Assembly: GCF_028293835.1 (NCBI RefSeq)
Contig: NZ_JAQGNX010000016.1
Location: forward strand, 1 to 64,000
Source of the DNA: Pseudomonas sp.
Lineage (GTDB): Bacteria; Pseudomonadota; Gammaproteobacteria; Pseudomonadales; Pseudomonadaceae
DNA length: 64,000 nt
Direction of reading: 5' to 3'
Shown: piece by piece, positions 9,478-18,596 of the stretch
Layout: each line of letters starts with the position of its first letter
Numbering within the stretch: position 1 is the first letter of the stretch
Program-made: the position numbers and the translations under genes
The notes under the pieces: generated by a model
Database searches by the model: none
Seen by the model: the letters and a program-made list of their open reading frames with translations, nothing else
Told to the model about the DNA's origin: nothing

Positions 9478-10380
9478 TTACGTCCCCCAACCCTCGACCA
9501 CTGCCCTTCGAATTCCTTCGAGCAACATCGCAAATGCCGGGTTGTCATTGTTCTCGTGCCAGATCAGATGCAGCTCGCTCTGCACGCCTTCGCCCAGATC
9601 GATATCGCGAAACACCACGTTCCGGAATACCACACTGCTGGCGCACCGCGGGACCAGGGCCAGGCCCATGCCGGCGTTGACCAGGGCCAGGATGGTCAAT
9701 GATGACCCGAGCCATTGCACGTATTCCGGCGCCACCCGAGCCGAGCGGAGCATGCCGGTCAGCAGTTCGTTGAACGGCGGGTACGCGGCGTGGGAATACA
9801 TGAGGAACGGCTGCGCGTCGAGGTCTCTGACAGACACGGTGGCGGCGCTGGCCAGCCGGTGGTGACGATGAACGGCCAGTACGAATGGCTCGCGCACCAG
9901 GCACTCGTTGGCGTAGCCCGGCTCGACTAACGGCGCACGGACGATGCCCAGGTCAATGCGTCGAGCGCGAAGGGCTTCGTGTTGCTGGTAGGTGTTCATC
10001 TCCGACAGATCAATTTTCACATGGGGTTGTCTGAGCCGTGCCTCGGCGATGACCTTGGGCAGGAATTCATACACCGCACTGCCAACAAAGCTGATGTTGA
10101 CCGAGCCAATGTCGCCTTCGGCAAAGCGTCGGGCGGTGACCGCTGCCTGTTGGGCGCGTTCGAGGAGGTTTTGCGCTTCGACGAAAAACGCCCGGCCAGC
10201 TGCGGTCAGCGCGACGCTGCGCGTGGTGCGTGTAAAAAGCTCCACACCCAGATGGTGCTCCAACAATTGGATCTGTCGGCTGAGGGGCGGTTGAGTCATA
10301 TTCAGCCGCTCGGCAGCACGGCGAAAATTGAGTTCTGTCGCCACTGTGGTGAAGCAGCGCAGTTGGGTAAGTTCAAACAT
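9478..10380 (-). CDS. LysR-family transcriptional regulator
   Basis: A 300-residue LysR regulator: winged HTH at residues 1-60 (MFELTQLRCFTTVATELNF, RRAAERLNMTQPPLSRQI) and a periplasmic-binding-like effector domain (INISFVGS-like strand from residue 90). The start at 10380 is the normal first codon for the family; the 70 codons before it are spurious. It is divergent from the MFS/dehydratase operon with 106 bases between, holding nested palindromes, so it very probably controls that operon and itself in response to an acid sugar or related ligand. Confidence 0.88.
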   Translation of the reverse strand: MFELTQLRCFTTVATELNFRRAAERLNMTQPPLSRQIQLLEHHLGVELFTRTTRSVALTAAGRAFFVEAQNLLERAQQAAVTARRFAEGDIGSVNISFVGSAVYEFLPKVIAEARLRQPHVKIDLSEMNTYQQHEALRARRIDLGIVRAPLVEPGYANECLVREPFVLAVHRHHRLASAATVSVRDLDAQPFLMYSHAAYPPFNELLTGMLRSARVAPEYVQWLGSSLTILALVNAGMGLALVPRCASSVVFRNVVFRDIDLGEGVQSELHLIWHENNDNPAFAMLLEGIRRAVVEGWGT

Positions 10381-10383
10381 TGA

Positions 10384-10422
10384 TCTAATCCAGGTATCAA
10401 TCGAATACCAAGTTAGATTAGA
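10384..10422. promoter_or_regulatory. Nested palindromes, candidate LysR binding region
   Basis: An outer pair TCTAATC (10384-10390) / GATTAGA (10416-10422) surrounds an inner pair GGTAT (10393-10397) / ATACC (10405-10409). It lies between the divergent LysR and MFS genes, where LysR-type proteins usually bind T-N11-A palindromes. Confidence 0.45.
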
Positions 10423-10486
10423 CGGGATCAATAGGCGCGTCCATGATCGGTTCGTCCCTAAAAAAACAAAGATCGGGAGTCGCGTT

Positions 10487-11896
10487 TTGAATACCTTACA
10501 CAGTGCATCAGATCCATCCGTACTTGCCCGCGCTGCGGCCAAGGTAAAGCGCCACGTATTGCCACTGTTCGTCATCATGTTCATCGTCAATTACATCGAC
10601 CGGGTAAACATTGGCTTCGTACGCAGCCACATGGAAACCGATCTGGGTATTGGCGCTGCTGCTTACGGCTTGGGTGCAGGGCTGTTTTTCGTGGGTTACG
10701 CGATATTCGAAGTGCCCTCCAACATGCTGTTGCAACGCTACGGTGCCCGCGCTTGGCTGACGCGGATCATGTTCACCTGGGGGCTGGCAGCAATGGCCAT
10801 GGCTTTTGTCCGCGGTGAAACAAGTTTCTACGTGCTGCGTTTTATTCTGGGTGCGGCCGAAGCGGGCTTCTTCCCGGGCATCATTTATTACTTTACCCAA
10901 TGGCTGCCCTCGTCAGAGCGCGGCAAGGCCATGGCGATTTTTCTCAGCGGTTCAGCGATTGCTTCGGTGATTTCAGGTCCTGTGTCGGGCGCGCTGCTTA
11001 ACGTCAGTGGCCTCAGCCTGCATGGCTGGCAATGGATGTTTCTGATTGAAGGCTTTGCTTCCATTGTCCTGTGCGGGTTTGTCTGGTTCTGGCTGCAATC
11101 CCATCCGCGTCAAGCAAAGTGGTTGAGTGAAGAAGAAAAGGACGCACTGGTAGGCGCCATTGAGCAGGAACAGCAGGCTCGCGAATCCTCGCAGACGGTC
11201 AAGCCGTCAATGTTCAAGCTGCTGGCGGACAGGCAAATCGCGCTGTTCTGCTTCATCTACTTTGCCATCGCGTTGACTATCTATGGCGCCACGTTCTGGC
11301 TGCCGAGCATGATCAAGAAGATGGGTAACCTCGGCGACTTCCAGGTCGGTTTGTTCAACTCGATTCCCTGGATCATCTCCATCATCGCGATGTATGGGTT
11401 CGCCGCCATGGCCAGCAAGTGGAAGCATCAGCAAGCCTGGGTGGCCGTGACGCTGGTAATCGCTGCGATTGGCATGTTCATGTCCACCGTCGGCGGGCCG
11501 ATCTTCGCTTTTGTCGCCATCTGTTTTGCGGCGATTGGTTTCAAGGCGGCCTCGGCCTTGTTCTGGCCAATTCCCCAAGGTTATCTGGACGTACGTATCG
11601 CTGCGGCGGTGATTGCCTTGATCAACTCCATCGGTAATCTCGGCGGCTTCGTTGCCCCGACTGCGTTCGGTTTTCTGGAGCAGGAAACCGGTTCCATCGA
11701 AGGCGGAATGTACGGCCTGGCGATCACTTCGCTGGTGGCGGCGGTGGTGATCTTTTTCGCCCGCACGGCACCTCGTGGCGACACGCCAGGCAACCTGACC
11801 AGCAAACCCGCCCAAGCCCCGGCGAATGCCCCCGAGACAACACCGTCCGTAAACCATAAAACCTTGAATTCTGACCCATCGGGAGCAGCCGCTTGA
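10487..11896 (+). CDS. MFS transporter, anion:cation symporter (ACS) family
   Basis: A 469-residue inner-membrane carrier with about 12 membrane segments. The first segment reads LPLFVIMFIVNYIDRVNIGF, the ACS hallmark shared with glucarate, galactonate and phthalate carriers; GARAWLTRIMFTWG and GAAEAGFFPGIIYY are other family blocks. The TTG at 10487 is the likely start, preceded by GGGAG at 7 bases; the longer frame crosses the LysR start region. Its stop overlaps the next start as TTGA, so it is translationally coupled to the dehydratase, suggesting it imports that enzyme's acid-sugar substrate. Confidence 0.88.
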   Translation: MNTLHSASDPSVLARAAAKVKRHVLPLFVIMFIVNYIDRVNIGFVRSHMETDLGIGAAAYGLGAGLFFVGYAIFEVPSNMLLQRYGARAWLTRIMFTWGLAAMAMAFVRGETSFYVLRFILGAAEAGFFPGIIYYFTQWLPSSERGKAMAIFLSGSAIASVISGPVSGALLNVSGLSLHGWQWMFLIEGFASIVLCGFVWFWLQSHPRQAKWLSEEEKDALVGAIEQEQQARESSQTVKPSMFKLLADRQIALFCFIYFAIALTIYGATFWLPSMIKKMGNLGDFQVGLFNSIPWIISIIAMYGFAAMASKWKHQQAWVAVTLVIAAIGMFMSTVGGPIFAFVAICFAAIGFKAASALFWPIPQGYLDVRIAAAVIALINSIGNLGGFVAPTAFGFLEQETGSIEGGMYGLAITSLVAAVVIFFARTAPRGDTPGNLTSKPAQAPANAPETTPSVNHKTLNSDPSGAAA

Positions 11897-13167
11897 AAAT
11901 CGTACGAGTCACCGTCACCCCAATCGCCTTCCGTGATCCGCCGTTGCTTAATGCGAGTGGCATCCACGAACCCTTCGCGCTGCGCTCGATCATCGAAATT
12001 GAAAGCGACAACGGCTACATCGGTTTGGGCGAAAGCTACGGCGATGCTCCGGCACTGCTTATCCAGCAGCAGCTGCAACCTCTGCTGATTGGCCTGGACC
12101 CTTTCAATCTCAATCACCTGCGATCCATCGTCCAGGCCACAGTCGCGGCGAACAAGCCGGCCAGTATTCCTGGCGCGGAGCTGGCCCCCGGCTCCCACGC
12201 CAGCAAAGCGGTGAGTAACGCCTACTCGGCATTCGAAGTGGCATTCCTGGACCTGCAAGCGCATTCGCTGAATGTGCCATTGGTGGATTTGCTCGGTGGT
12301 GCTATCCGTGACGAAGTTCCGTTCAGCGCCTATCTGTTCTTCAAGTATGCCCAGCATGTTGATTCACCCTATAAACCGGACAGTTGGGGTGAAGCCCTGA
12401 GCGAAGCGCAAATCGTTGCTCAGGCTCGGCGCATGATCGAGGCTTACGGCTTTAAGAGCATCAAGCTCAAGGCCGGTACGCTGCCTCCCGAACATGAGGT
12501 GTCGTGTATCAAAGCGCTGAAGAAAGCGTTTCCCGGTTATCCGCTGCGTATTGATCCGAACGGCAACTGGTCGCTGGAAACGTCGATTCGCATGGCTGAA
12601 CTGCTGGGCGATGACCTGCAGTATTACGAAGACCCGACGCCTGGCCTGGAGGGTATGTCTGAACTGCACAAGCGCACCGGCCTGCCGCTGGCGACCAATA
12701 TGGTGGTCACTGACTTCGATGAGTTTCGTCGAAGCGTGGCGTTGAATAGCGTACAGATCGTGCTTGCCGATCACCATTATTGGGGGGGGCTGCGGGACAC
12801 GCAGGTGCTGTCCAAAATGTGCGACACCTTTGGTCTTGGGGTATCCATGCACTCCAACTCGCACCTGGGCATCAGCCTGATGGCGATGGCTCATCTGGCT
12901 GCCTCGGTGCCCAACCTCGACTACGCCTGTGACACCCATTACCCGTGGCAGGAGCCGGACGAAGAGGTAATCAAAGGCGGCAAGATTCCCATCGTCGACG
13001 GTTGCGTGAAGATCACCCGCGCACCGGGGTTAGGCCTTGAACTGGATCAGGATCAATTGGCCAAACTGCACGACCAATTCTTGAGCTGTGGCATACGCCA
13101 ACGCGATGATGTGAAACAGATGCAGCGTTACAAGCCGGAGTGGAAAGCGGTTAAGCCTCGGTTCTGA
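11893..13167 (+). CDS. Enolase-superfamily dehydratase, glucarate dehydratase-like
   Basis: A 424-residue enolase-superfamily protein of the glucarate dehydratase group. The barrel shows the KxK motif (SIKLKAG, about residue 191), metal ligands Asp in RIDPNGNW and Glu in YYEDPTPG, the Asn of TNMVVTDF, the Asp of IVLADHHYWGG and the catalytic His of MHSNSHLG; this His/Asp pair with Asn as third ligand is the GlucD arrangement. Starts at TTG within the preceding stop, after GGGAG. Expected reaction: dehydration of a hexarate to 5-keto-4-deoxyglucarate; close paralogues (GudX-like) have other activities, so the substrate is open. The downstream aldolase (KDG dehydratase) is not in the window. 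Confidence 0.85.
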   Translation: MKIVRVTVTPIAFRDPPLLNASGIHEPFALRSIIEIESDNGYIGLGESYGDAPALLIQQQLQPLLIGLDPFNLNHLRSIVQATVAANKPASIPGAELAPGSHASKAVSNAYSAFEVAFLDLQAHSLNVPLVDLLGGAIRDEVPFSAYLFFKYAQHVDSPYKPDSWGEALSEAQIVAQARRMIEAYGFKSIKLKAGTLPPEHEVSCIKALKKAFPGYPLRIDPNGNWSLETSIRMAELLGDDLQYYEDPTPGLEGMSELHKRTGLPLATNMVVTDFDEFRRSVALNSVQIVLADHHYWGGLRDTQVLSKMCDTFGLGVSMHSNSHLGISLMAMAHLAASVPNLDYACDTHYPWQEPDEEVIKGGKIPIVDGCVKITRAPGLGLELDQDQLAKLHDQFLSCGIRQRDDVKQMQRYKPEWKAVKPRF

Positions 13168-13246
13168 TATGACGGGGGAGGGCTTGCTTTTGTGTGCGGG
13201 GTGGGGATAACTCAGCGTTGCACCCCACTTCCAGGAGCGAGAAGAA

Positions 13247-13873
13247 ATGTTTGATTTCACCACCCTTGCAACCTACGTTGCCATTGTACTTGGGCTGTTT
13301 TTGATCCCCGGCCCCGCCGTGCTAGTGGTGGTGACGCGAACCCTTCAGAGCGGCCGCAAGATCGGAGTCGTAACCGGCCTTGGTATCGCGGCAGGGGATT
13401 TGATCCACACGTTCAGTGCGGCGCTGGGTTTATCGGCTCTCTTGATGACCTCGTCCCTGGCATTCAGCGTGGTAAAGCTTGCGGGTGCCTGTTATCTCAT
13501 CTACCTGGGTGCGCAGGCCTTTTTTGCGAAACCCAATGCAGACCGCCAACTGACTCACGCCAGCGTCTCACCTGCCCGTGCGTTCTTGTTGGCCATCGCG
13601 ACTGAGGTGCTTAATCCGAAAACGGCTATGTTCTTCCTGGCGTTTCTACCGCAATTCGTTCATCCGGAATCAGGTTCTTCCCTCGTACAGTTCGCCGTAT
13701 TGGGCCTTGTTTTTTCCGCGCTCAGCATTGCTTACACCACCTTGCTCGCGTGCATGATTCATCCTTTGACCCGTGCCTTGAAATGGCTGTCGGGGCTGCG
13801 CCGCTGGGAAGGGAAAATAATCGGCGTGGTGTTTGTGTCGCTCGGGTTGAAGGTGGCTATGCAGCAGCGGTAG
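13247..13873 (+). CDS. LysE/RhtB-family exporter
   Basis: A 208-residue inner-membrane protein of the LysE/RhtB superfamily, which exports amino acids or homoserine lactone-like metabolites. The first segment carries the family motif GLFLIPGPAVLVVVTRTLQSGRK with G(L)GIAAGDLIHT following, and about six hydrophobic segments are visible. LNPKTAMFFLAFLPQFV in the middle is characteristic. Good ribosome site (AGGAGCGAGAAG). It lies 79 bases after the dehydratase gene; whether it belongs to the same operon is unclear. Substrate unknown. Confidence 0.88.
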   Translation: MFDFTTLATYVAIVLGLFLIPGPAVLVVVTRTLQSGRKIGVVTGLGIAAGDLIHTFSAALGLSALLMTSSLAFSVVKLAGACYLIYLGAQAFFAKPNADRQLTHASVSPARAFLLAIATEVLNPKTAMFFLAFLPQFVHPESGSSLVQFAVLGLVFSALSIAYTTLLACMIHPLTRALKWLSGLRRWEGKIIGVVFVSLGLKVAMQQR

Positions 13874-13992
13874 AGGGACCTGAAAAACCCACAACCTACT
13901 GAAATAGTTAACTATGCAGGAGCGTGTTTGCTGCGCCACAGCGCGACACTGAGGACCGGGCGCACTCTCCAAGATAAGCAGTGCGCCACGCC

Positions 13993-14826
13993 TCAATGCT
14001 CTTCGGGGCCGTCGTGCAGCAGATGAAAGATATTCCTCTTCATGCTGATGAATGCGGGGTCCATGACCATGTCCAGGTTTCGCGGGCGCTCTATGGGAAC
14101 GTCCAGCACTTCCTTGATACGCCCTGGACGTGCCCCCATGACGAAGATGCGATCACCCAGCAAGATAGCCTCATCGATGTCGTGGGTGACGAACAGGACG
14201 GTCTTCTTGCTGTGCTCCCAGACCTTGAGCAGCAGTTGCTGCATCTGCAGGCGGGTCTGACTGTCAAGTGCCCCGAACGGCTCATCCATCAGCAATATCT
14301 GGGGGTCGTTGGCCAGTGCCCGGGCAATGGCGACCCGCTGCATCATACCGCCTGACAGTTGTTTGGAATAACTGTCGGCAAAACGTACCAGACCGACCTC
14401 GTTAAGATAGAACTCAACTATTTCCTTGCGCTCCCGGGAGGGCATGCCTCGACGCTTGAGTCCAAACTCAATGTTCTGCCTTACCGTCAGCCATGGAAAT
14501 AGCGTGTAGCCCTGGAACACCATACCCCGGTCGGCTCCCGGCCCGTCCACCTGTTTGCCGCCGACATAAATTTCCCCCGACGTGGGTTCGGCAAGGCCTG
14601 CGGTCAGGTACAGCAAGCTGGATTTGCCACAGCCCGACGGCCCGACCAGCACGGCGAATTGCTGGTCGGGAACCTCGAACGACACCTGCTCCAGCGCCGT
14701 GAAGGTGCTGCCCCCAGGGGTTTGGTAACGCAAGCTGACGTTGGCGACTTTCAGTTGCGGGGGAGCGTTTGGCGCCACGCTGACGGGTGCTATGAGCCTT
14801 TGGGAGGTTGCGGTTACTGAGCCCAT
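13993..14826 (-). CDS. ABC transporter ATP-binding protein, nitrate/taurine type
   Basis: A 277-residue ABC ATPase of the SsuB/TauB/NrtD group. Walker A GPSGCGKSS near residue 62, Q-loop FQGYTLFPWLTV, signature LSGGMMQR, Walker B ILLMDEPFGALD and the switch His in VTHDIDEA are all intact. An extra N-terminal stretch of about 25 residues precedes the domain. Its start overlaps the end of the permease gene by 13 bases, so it is the third gene of an SBP-permease-ATPase operon. It powers import; the substrate class (sulfonate, nitrate-like or other small anion/amine) is not resolved. Confidence 0.9.
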   Translation of the reverse strand: MGSVTATSQRLIAPVSVAPNAPPQLKVANVSLRYQTPGGSTFTALEQVSFEVPDQQFAVLVGPSGCGKSSLLYLTAGLAEPTSGEIYVGGKQVDGPGADRGMVFQGYTLFPWLTVRQNIEFGLKRRGMPSRERKEIVEFYLNEVGLVRFADSYSKQLSGGMMQRVAIARALANDPQILLMDEPFGALDSQTRLQMQQLLLKVWEHSKKTVLFVTHDIDEAILLGDRIFVMGARPGRIKEVLDVPIERPRNLDMVMDPAFISMKRNIFHLLHDGPEEH

Positions 14827-15617
14827 GCGGCCACCTTTAAGCGAAGAAATCTAAACAGTTGATCGGTGATCAGGCCCAACAGGCCAATGACCGCGATTGC
14901 CAGGAAAATTACATCCACCTGAAAGCCACGCATGGCCTTGAGGCTGAGATAACCCAGGCCGCTTGAAGCGGCCACCAGTTCGGCGACCACCAGGTACGTC
15001 CAGGCCCAACCCATGGTGACCCGCAAGGTATCCAGCACGCCGGGTAACGACGCCGGCGCAATGACGTGGATCACCGCATCCCGACGGCTGGAACCCAAGG
15101 TGTACGACGCGTTGATAAGGTCTTTGGAAATCCCTTTCGACACGTCGGCGATCATCACCAACTGCTGGAAAAACACCCCGAAAATGATGATCGATACCCG
15201 TTGCTCCAGGCCGATGCCGATCCACAGAATGAACAGGGGCACGAACGAGGTGACGGGCAGATAACGGATGAAATTGACCAGCGGCTCGAGAAACGCTTGC
15301 ACCACGCGAAAGCTGCCCATCAACATGCCCAACGGAACCGCGACTACAGAAGAAATCACGAACCCGACCATCACCACTTCCAGACTGGCCCAGACATGCA
15401 CACCCAAGGTGCCGTCATGGCTGAGACGCAGTGCGGCGTCAAGCACTTGGCCGGGCGTAGGCAGGAACATCGCAGGCACCACGGCGCCATAGGACAGCCC
15501 GGCCCACAGCCCGATCAGGAGAATCCAGGCCAAGGCGCTGGCGCTCCAGATTACCTGCATCGGCAAGCTGGTTTTCGGGGTGAAGCAACGGTTCAGCCAT
15601 GAGTTGCGCTTGGACAT
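14814..15617 (-). CDS. ABC transporter permease, nitrate/taurine type
   Basis: A 267-residue inner-membrane permease of the SsuC/TauC group with about six membrane segments (LASALAWILLIGLWAGLS-like first segment, VVMVGFVISSVVAVPLG). The cytoplasmic EAA-type loop that meets the ATPase is visible as INASYTLGSSRRDAVIHVIAPASLPGVL. Sits between the binding-protein gene (10 bases upstream) and the ATPase gene (overlapping). Confidence 0.9.
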   Translation of the reverse strand: MSKRNSWLNRCFTPKTSLPMQVIWSASALAWILLIGLWAGLSYGAVVPAMFLPTPGQVLDAALRLSHDGTLGVHVWASLEVVMVGFVISSVVAVPLGMLMGSFRVVQAFLEPLVNFIRYLPVTSFVPLFILWIGIGLEQRVSIIIFGVFFQQLVMIADVSKGISKDLINASYTLGSSRRDAVIHVIAPASLPGVLDTLRVTMGWAWTYLVVAELVAASSGLGYLSLKAMRGFQVDVIFLAIAVIGLLGLITDQLFRFLRLKVAAWAQ

Positions 15618-15626
15618 ACCTTGCTC

Positions 15627-16613
15627 CTATTTCGGGCTGATGAAACGGTTGTCGATCAGATCGACATAGCTGACGTTATACGGCTTGCCTTGCAGTTCCG
15701 AGGCCGCTTCATTCGCCAGTTTGATCACCTTGGCGGCGTCACCGATGCTGCCGTTGCTACCCAGCAGTTTCTCGCTCATCGCCTGATCGTAGAAGCGTAC
15801 GCCCTTGGCTGCGGCGGCCAGTTCGGCTGGATCTGCCAGGTAGCCGCCGACACCTTTGGCCATGATGGCGTAGGCTTCGTTTGGGTGATCCTTAGTGTAC
15901 TGAACGGCCTTGTACAGACCGGCTACCAGTGCCTTGACGTCATCCGGTTGTTTTTCAATGACATCGCAGCTGAGTGCCACGACGTCGACGATCACGCCGG
16001 GCGTGGTGCTGCTGTCGACCAGCACTTTGCCTTGTTTCTTGTTACGTACAGCCGACAAATGGGGCTCCCAGGTGACTGCTGCTGGAACGCGCCCGGCGAT
16101 GAACGCAGTGGCTGCGTCGTCAGCGGTCATGTTCTGAATGGTCAAATCGCTCATTTTCATGCCGGCGTTCTTCAGCAGGTAGCTGAGCCAGAACTGCGAA
16201 ACCGAGCCCTCGTTGACGGCCACCGACTTGCCTTTGAGGTCTTGCAGGCTGTTGATGTCCTTGTTCACCAGGACCCCATCGCCGCCATAGCTTTCATCCA
16301 GGGCTGCAACAGCCTTGAAGCAGAACTGCGGACGATATTTGAGGATCTCATCCAGGGTTGAGGCTGAACCCGTCAACTTGCCCGAGGCTTGGGCCGCCAT
16401 GTACATGGAGGCTTCTTCGATGGTGGGAAGTTCGACCGTCAGGCCGCTGTCTTTGAAGTAGCCAAGGTCCTTGGCCAGGTACAACGTGCCGTAACCGACC
16501 CACGTGGTATGGCCGATGGAGAGGGTGCCCGCCTGAGCGCCGCTCGCCATGCCGGCAGCGATTGCAGTCAGGGCCAAGGGGCGCATGCAACGCGATACGA
16601 AAGACTTGATCAT
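15627..16613 (-). CDS. ABC transporter substrate-binding protein, nitrate/sulfonate/taurine type
   Basis: A 328-residue periplasmic binding protein. It has a signal peptide (MIKSFVSRCMRPLALTAIAAG, cleavage predicted after SGAQA near residue 28) and a mature domain that opens TLSIGHTTWVGYGTLYLAKDLG, the NMT1/SsuA-like start. DLKGKSVAVNEGSVSQFW is the second-lobe motif. First gene of the three-gene importer. The ligand is unknown; the oxidase, aldehyde dehydrogenase and permease genes just upstream on the same strand hint at an alcohol-, amine- or sulfonate-type compound. Confidence 0.88.
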   Translation of the reverse strand: MIKSFVSRCMRPLALTAIAAGMASGAQAGTLSIGHTTWVGYGTLYLAKDLGYFKDSGLTVELPTIEEASMYMAAQASGKLTGSASTLDEILKYRPQFCFKAVAALDESYGGDGVLVNKDINSLQDLKGKSVAVNEGSVSQFWLSYLLKNAGMKMSDLTIQNMTADDAATAFIAGRVPAAVTWEPHLSAVRNKKQGKVLVDSSTTPGVIVDVVALSCDVIEKQPDDVKALVAGLYKAVQYTKDHPNEAYAIMAKGVGGYLADPAELAAAAKGVRFYDQAMSEKLLGSNGSIGDAAKVIKLANEAASELQGKPYNVSYVDLIDNRFISPK

Positions 16614-16949
16614 TTAACACTCCCGGAATGATGGTTTTTATTTCGACTATTTCGGGGCAGTGGGGCGTAGCGCCAAAAACTGACTACATGCGGTCTCTGA
16701 CGGACCTTTTGCCTCTGTGCGGCGGCCTTGATCTTGGCTGATGTCGGGGGGCAGGAAAATGAGTAAATTTGTCGTCGCTAACGAGGAAAAAAATGGGCTG
16801 CGATCAGGCCCGGGCACAGAAAAACGCCGCCGCTCCAGCAAGGGCGACAGCGTTTCGGCAGCTACAGAAAATCCGTGAATCACCCGGAACCCGGTGGGAC
16901 CGAATGTATTCGGCAAGCCGGCGGCGCGGTTTATCCGGAAGACGTGTTA
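16614..16949. other. Intergenic region upstream of the ABC importer (336 bases)
   Basis: No convincing gene. Open frames here are short and have no ribosome site. It should hold the end of the GMC transcript and the promoter of the ABC operon, both on the minus strand, but I see no clear intrinsic terminator or sigma-70 box. Confidence 0.4.
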
Positions 16950-18596
16950 TTACCCTTGGCCAATGGATTCACTCCCACAGAGGGTGCGGGTTTCAAAGGG
17001 GAAGGTGCGGTTGCCATGCAGTATTAAATCAGCGGCCTTTTCTCCGATCATGATGCAGGGCGCGTTGGTGTTGCCGCTGATCAGCGTCGGCATAATGGAC
17101 GCGTCAACCACGCGCAGATTTTCCATGCCGTACACCTTCAGGTTCAGGTCGACCACGCTCATGGCGTCGACGCCCATCTTGCAGGTGCCCACCGGATGAA
17201 ACACCGTCGCAGCGTATTCACGCAGGTACGTCATCCACTGCTCATCGGTCTGTACGGCTTTGCCTGGCAGCATTTCTTCTCCACGAATGGCGTCGAACTG
17301 CGTGTCGGCGAGAATTCGGCGGGTCAGTTTCAGACCTTCGATCAGTACGGCGGCGTCTGCCGGGTTCGACATGAAGTTGAAGTCGATAAGCAACTGGCCG
17401 CCGCGTTCAAGGCGAAGTTCGCCGATGCTTTTCGGACGTAATACACAGGTGTGTACCGCATAGCCATGACCCCATTCGAACAGGCGCCCGCGGTGGCTGC
17501 GATAGCCGGGTACGAAGTGCATTTGCACATCGGGAAGGGTGCCCGCCAGTGGTGTTCGGGCAAAACCCCCTGCTTCGACATAGTTAGTGGTTAGCCAGCC
17601 CTTTTTGTTAAACACATAGCGCAGCGGCGACATCAGGATGCTGGGCAACGAACCCAGGGAAAACCCTAGGGTGAGCGGGCTTTTGGAACGAACCGTGATC
17701 AACCCGTCGAGGTGATCCTGGAGGTTTTTGCCCACCCCTGGAAGGTCGTGCTGAACCTTCGCGCCGGCCTTCTCCAGTTCTTTTGCCGGGCCTATACCAG
17801 AGGCTAATAGCAGTTGCGGACTACCGAACGTACCGGCGCAAAGAATCACTTCGCGCTGTGCAATCAACGACTGTTGCTTGCCTTCTGCATGAACGATTAC
17901 ACCCTTGGCGACACGCTGTTCCAGTATCAGCGATTTCACCGAGCAGTCGGTGACCACGGTGAGGTTGGGACGGTCGAGTACCGGTGCCACAAAGGCGCGG
18001 TAGCTGGACAGGCGTTTGGCGTGCTTTTGAGTGAGGTTGTAGAGGCCACACCCTTCAAGGTAATCACCGTTAAAATCGTCGTTGCGCTTGAGCCCGACAC
18101 GTTCTGCCGCTTTGATGAACAGGTTGCAGACCGGGTTGGGGTCGCGGGCAACGTCGACGTACAACTCGCCCCCGCTGCCGTGCAGACGAGGGTCTTGGCC
18201 GATGCGGTTGTTCTCGGATTTCTTGAAGTACGGCAACACGCTGTTCCAGTCCCAGCCAACGCAACCGGCCTGGGCCCAGCGATCGTAGTCGCTGGCGTGT
18301 CCGCGAATGTAGATCATGCTATTCATCGAACTGGAACCGCCAAGCGCCTTGCCCCGTGGGGTGTGCAGCGTGCGGCCGTTAAGATTTCGCTGGGGCGCGG
18401 ACAAGAAATTCCAGCTGTATTTTTTGCTTTTGTACAGCGTGATGGTACCGGCCGGTGTCTGGATCCGCAGGCTGTTGTCATGGCTGCCGGCTTCGATCAG
18501 GCAGACGCTGACGGTCGGGTCTGCGCTCAGGCGGTTGGCCAGAACGCAGCCGGAAGAGCCCGCGCCGACGATCACATAATCAAAGTCGGTTTTCAT
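16950..18596 (-). CDS. GMC-family FAD-dependent alcohol/choline oxidoreductase
   Basis: A 548-residue flavoprotein of the glucose-methanol-choline family. FAD is bound by YVIVGAGSSGCVLANRLS at the N-terminus; GGSSSMNSMIYIRGHASDYD is GMC signature 1 and CAGTFGSPQLLLASGIGP signature 2; FHPVGTCKMG near the C-terminus carries the catalytic His, and NTNAPCIMIGEKAADLI ends the domain. Start at 18596 follows GGGAG; it overlaps the permease stop as ATGA, so the two are translationally coupled. Likely oxidises an alcohol to the aldehyde used by the aldehyde dehydrogenase two genes upstream. Choline dehydrogenase itself is possible but the betaine genes are not here. Confidence 0.9.
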   Translation of the reverse strand: MKTDFDYVIVGAGSSGCVLANRLSADPTVSVCLIEAGSHDNSLRIQTPAGTITLYKSKKYSWNFLSAPQRNLNGRTLHTPRGKALGGSSSMNSMIYIRGHASDYDRWAQAGCVGWDWNSVLPYFKKSENNRIGQDPRLHGSGGELYVDVARDPNPVCNLFIKAAERVGLKRNDDFNGDYLEGCGLYNLTQKHAKRLSSYRAFVAPVLDRPNLTVVTDCSVKSLILEQRVAKGVIVHAEGKQQSLIAQREVILCAGTFGSPQLLLASGIGPAKELEKAGAKVQHDLPGVGKNLQDHLDGLITVRSKSPLTLGFSLGSLPSILMSPLRYVFNKKGWLTTNYVEAGGFARTPLAGTLPDVQMHFVPGYRSHRGRLFEWGHGYAVHTCVLRPKSIGELRLERGGQLLIDFNFMSNPADAAVLIEGLKLTRRILADTQFDAIRGEEMLPGKAVQTDEQWMTYLREYAATVFHPVGTCKMGVDAMSVVDLNLKVYGMENLRVVDASIMPTLISGNTNAPCIMIGEKAADLILHGNRTFPFETRTLCGSESIGQG

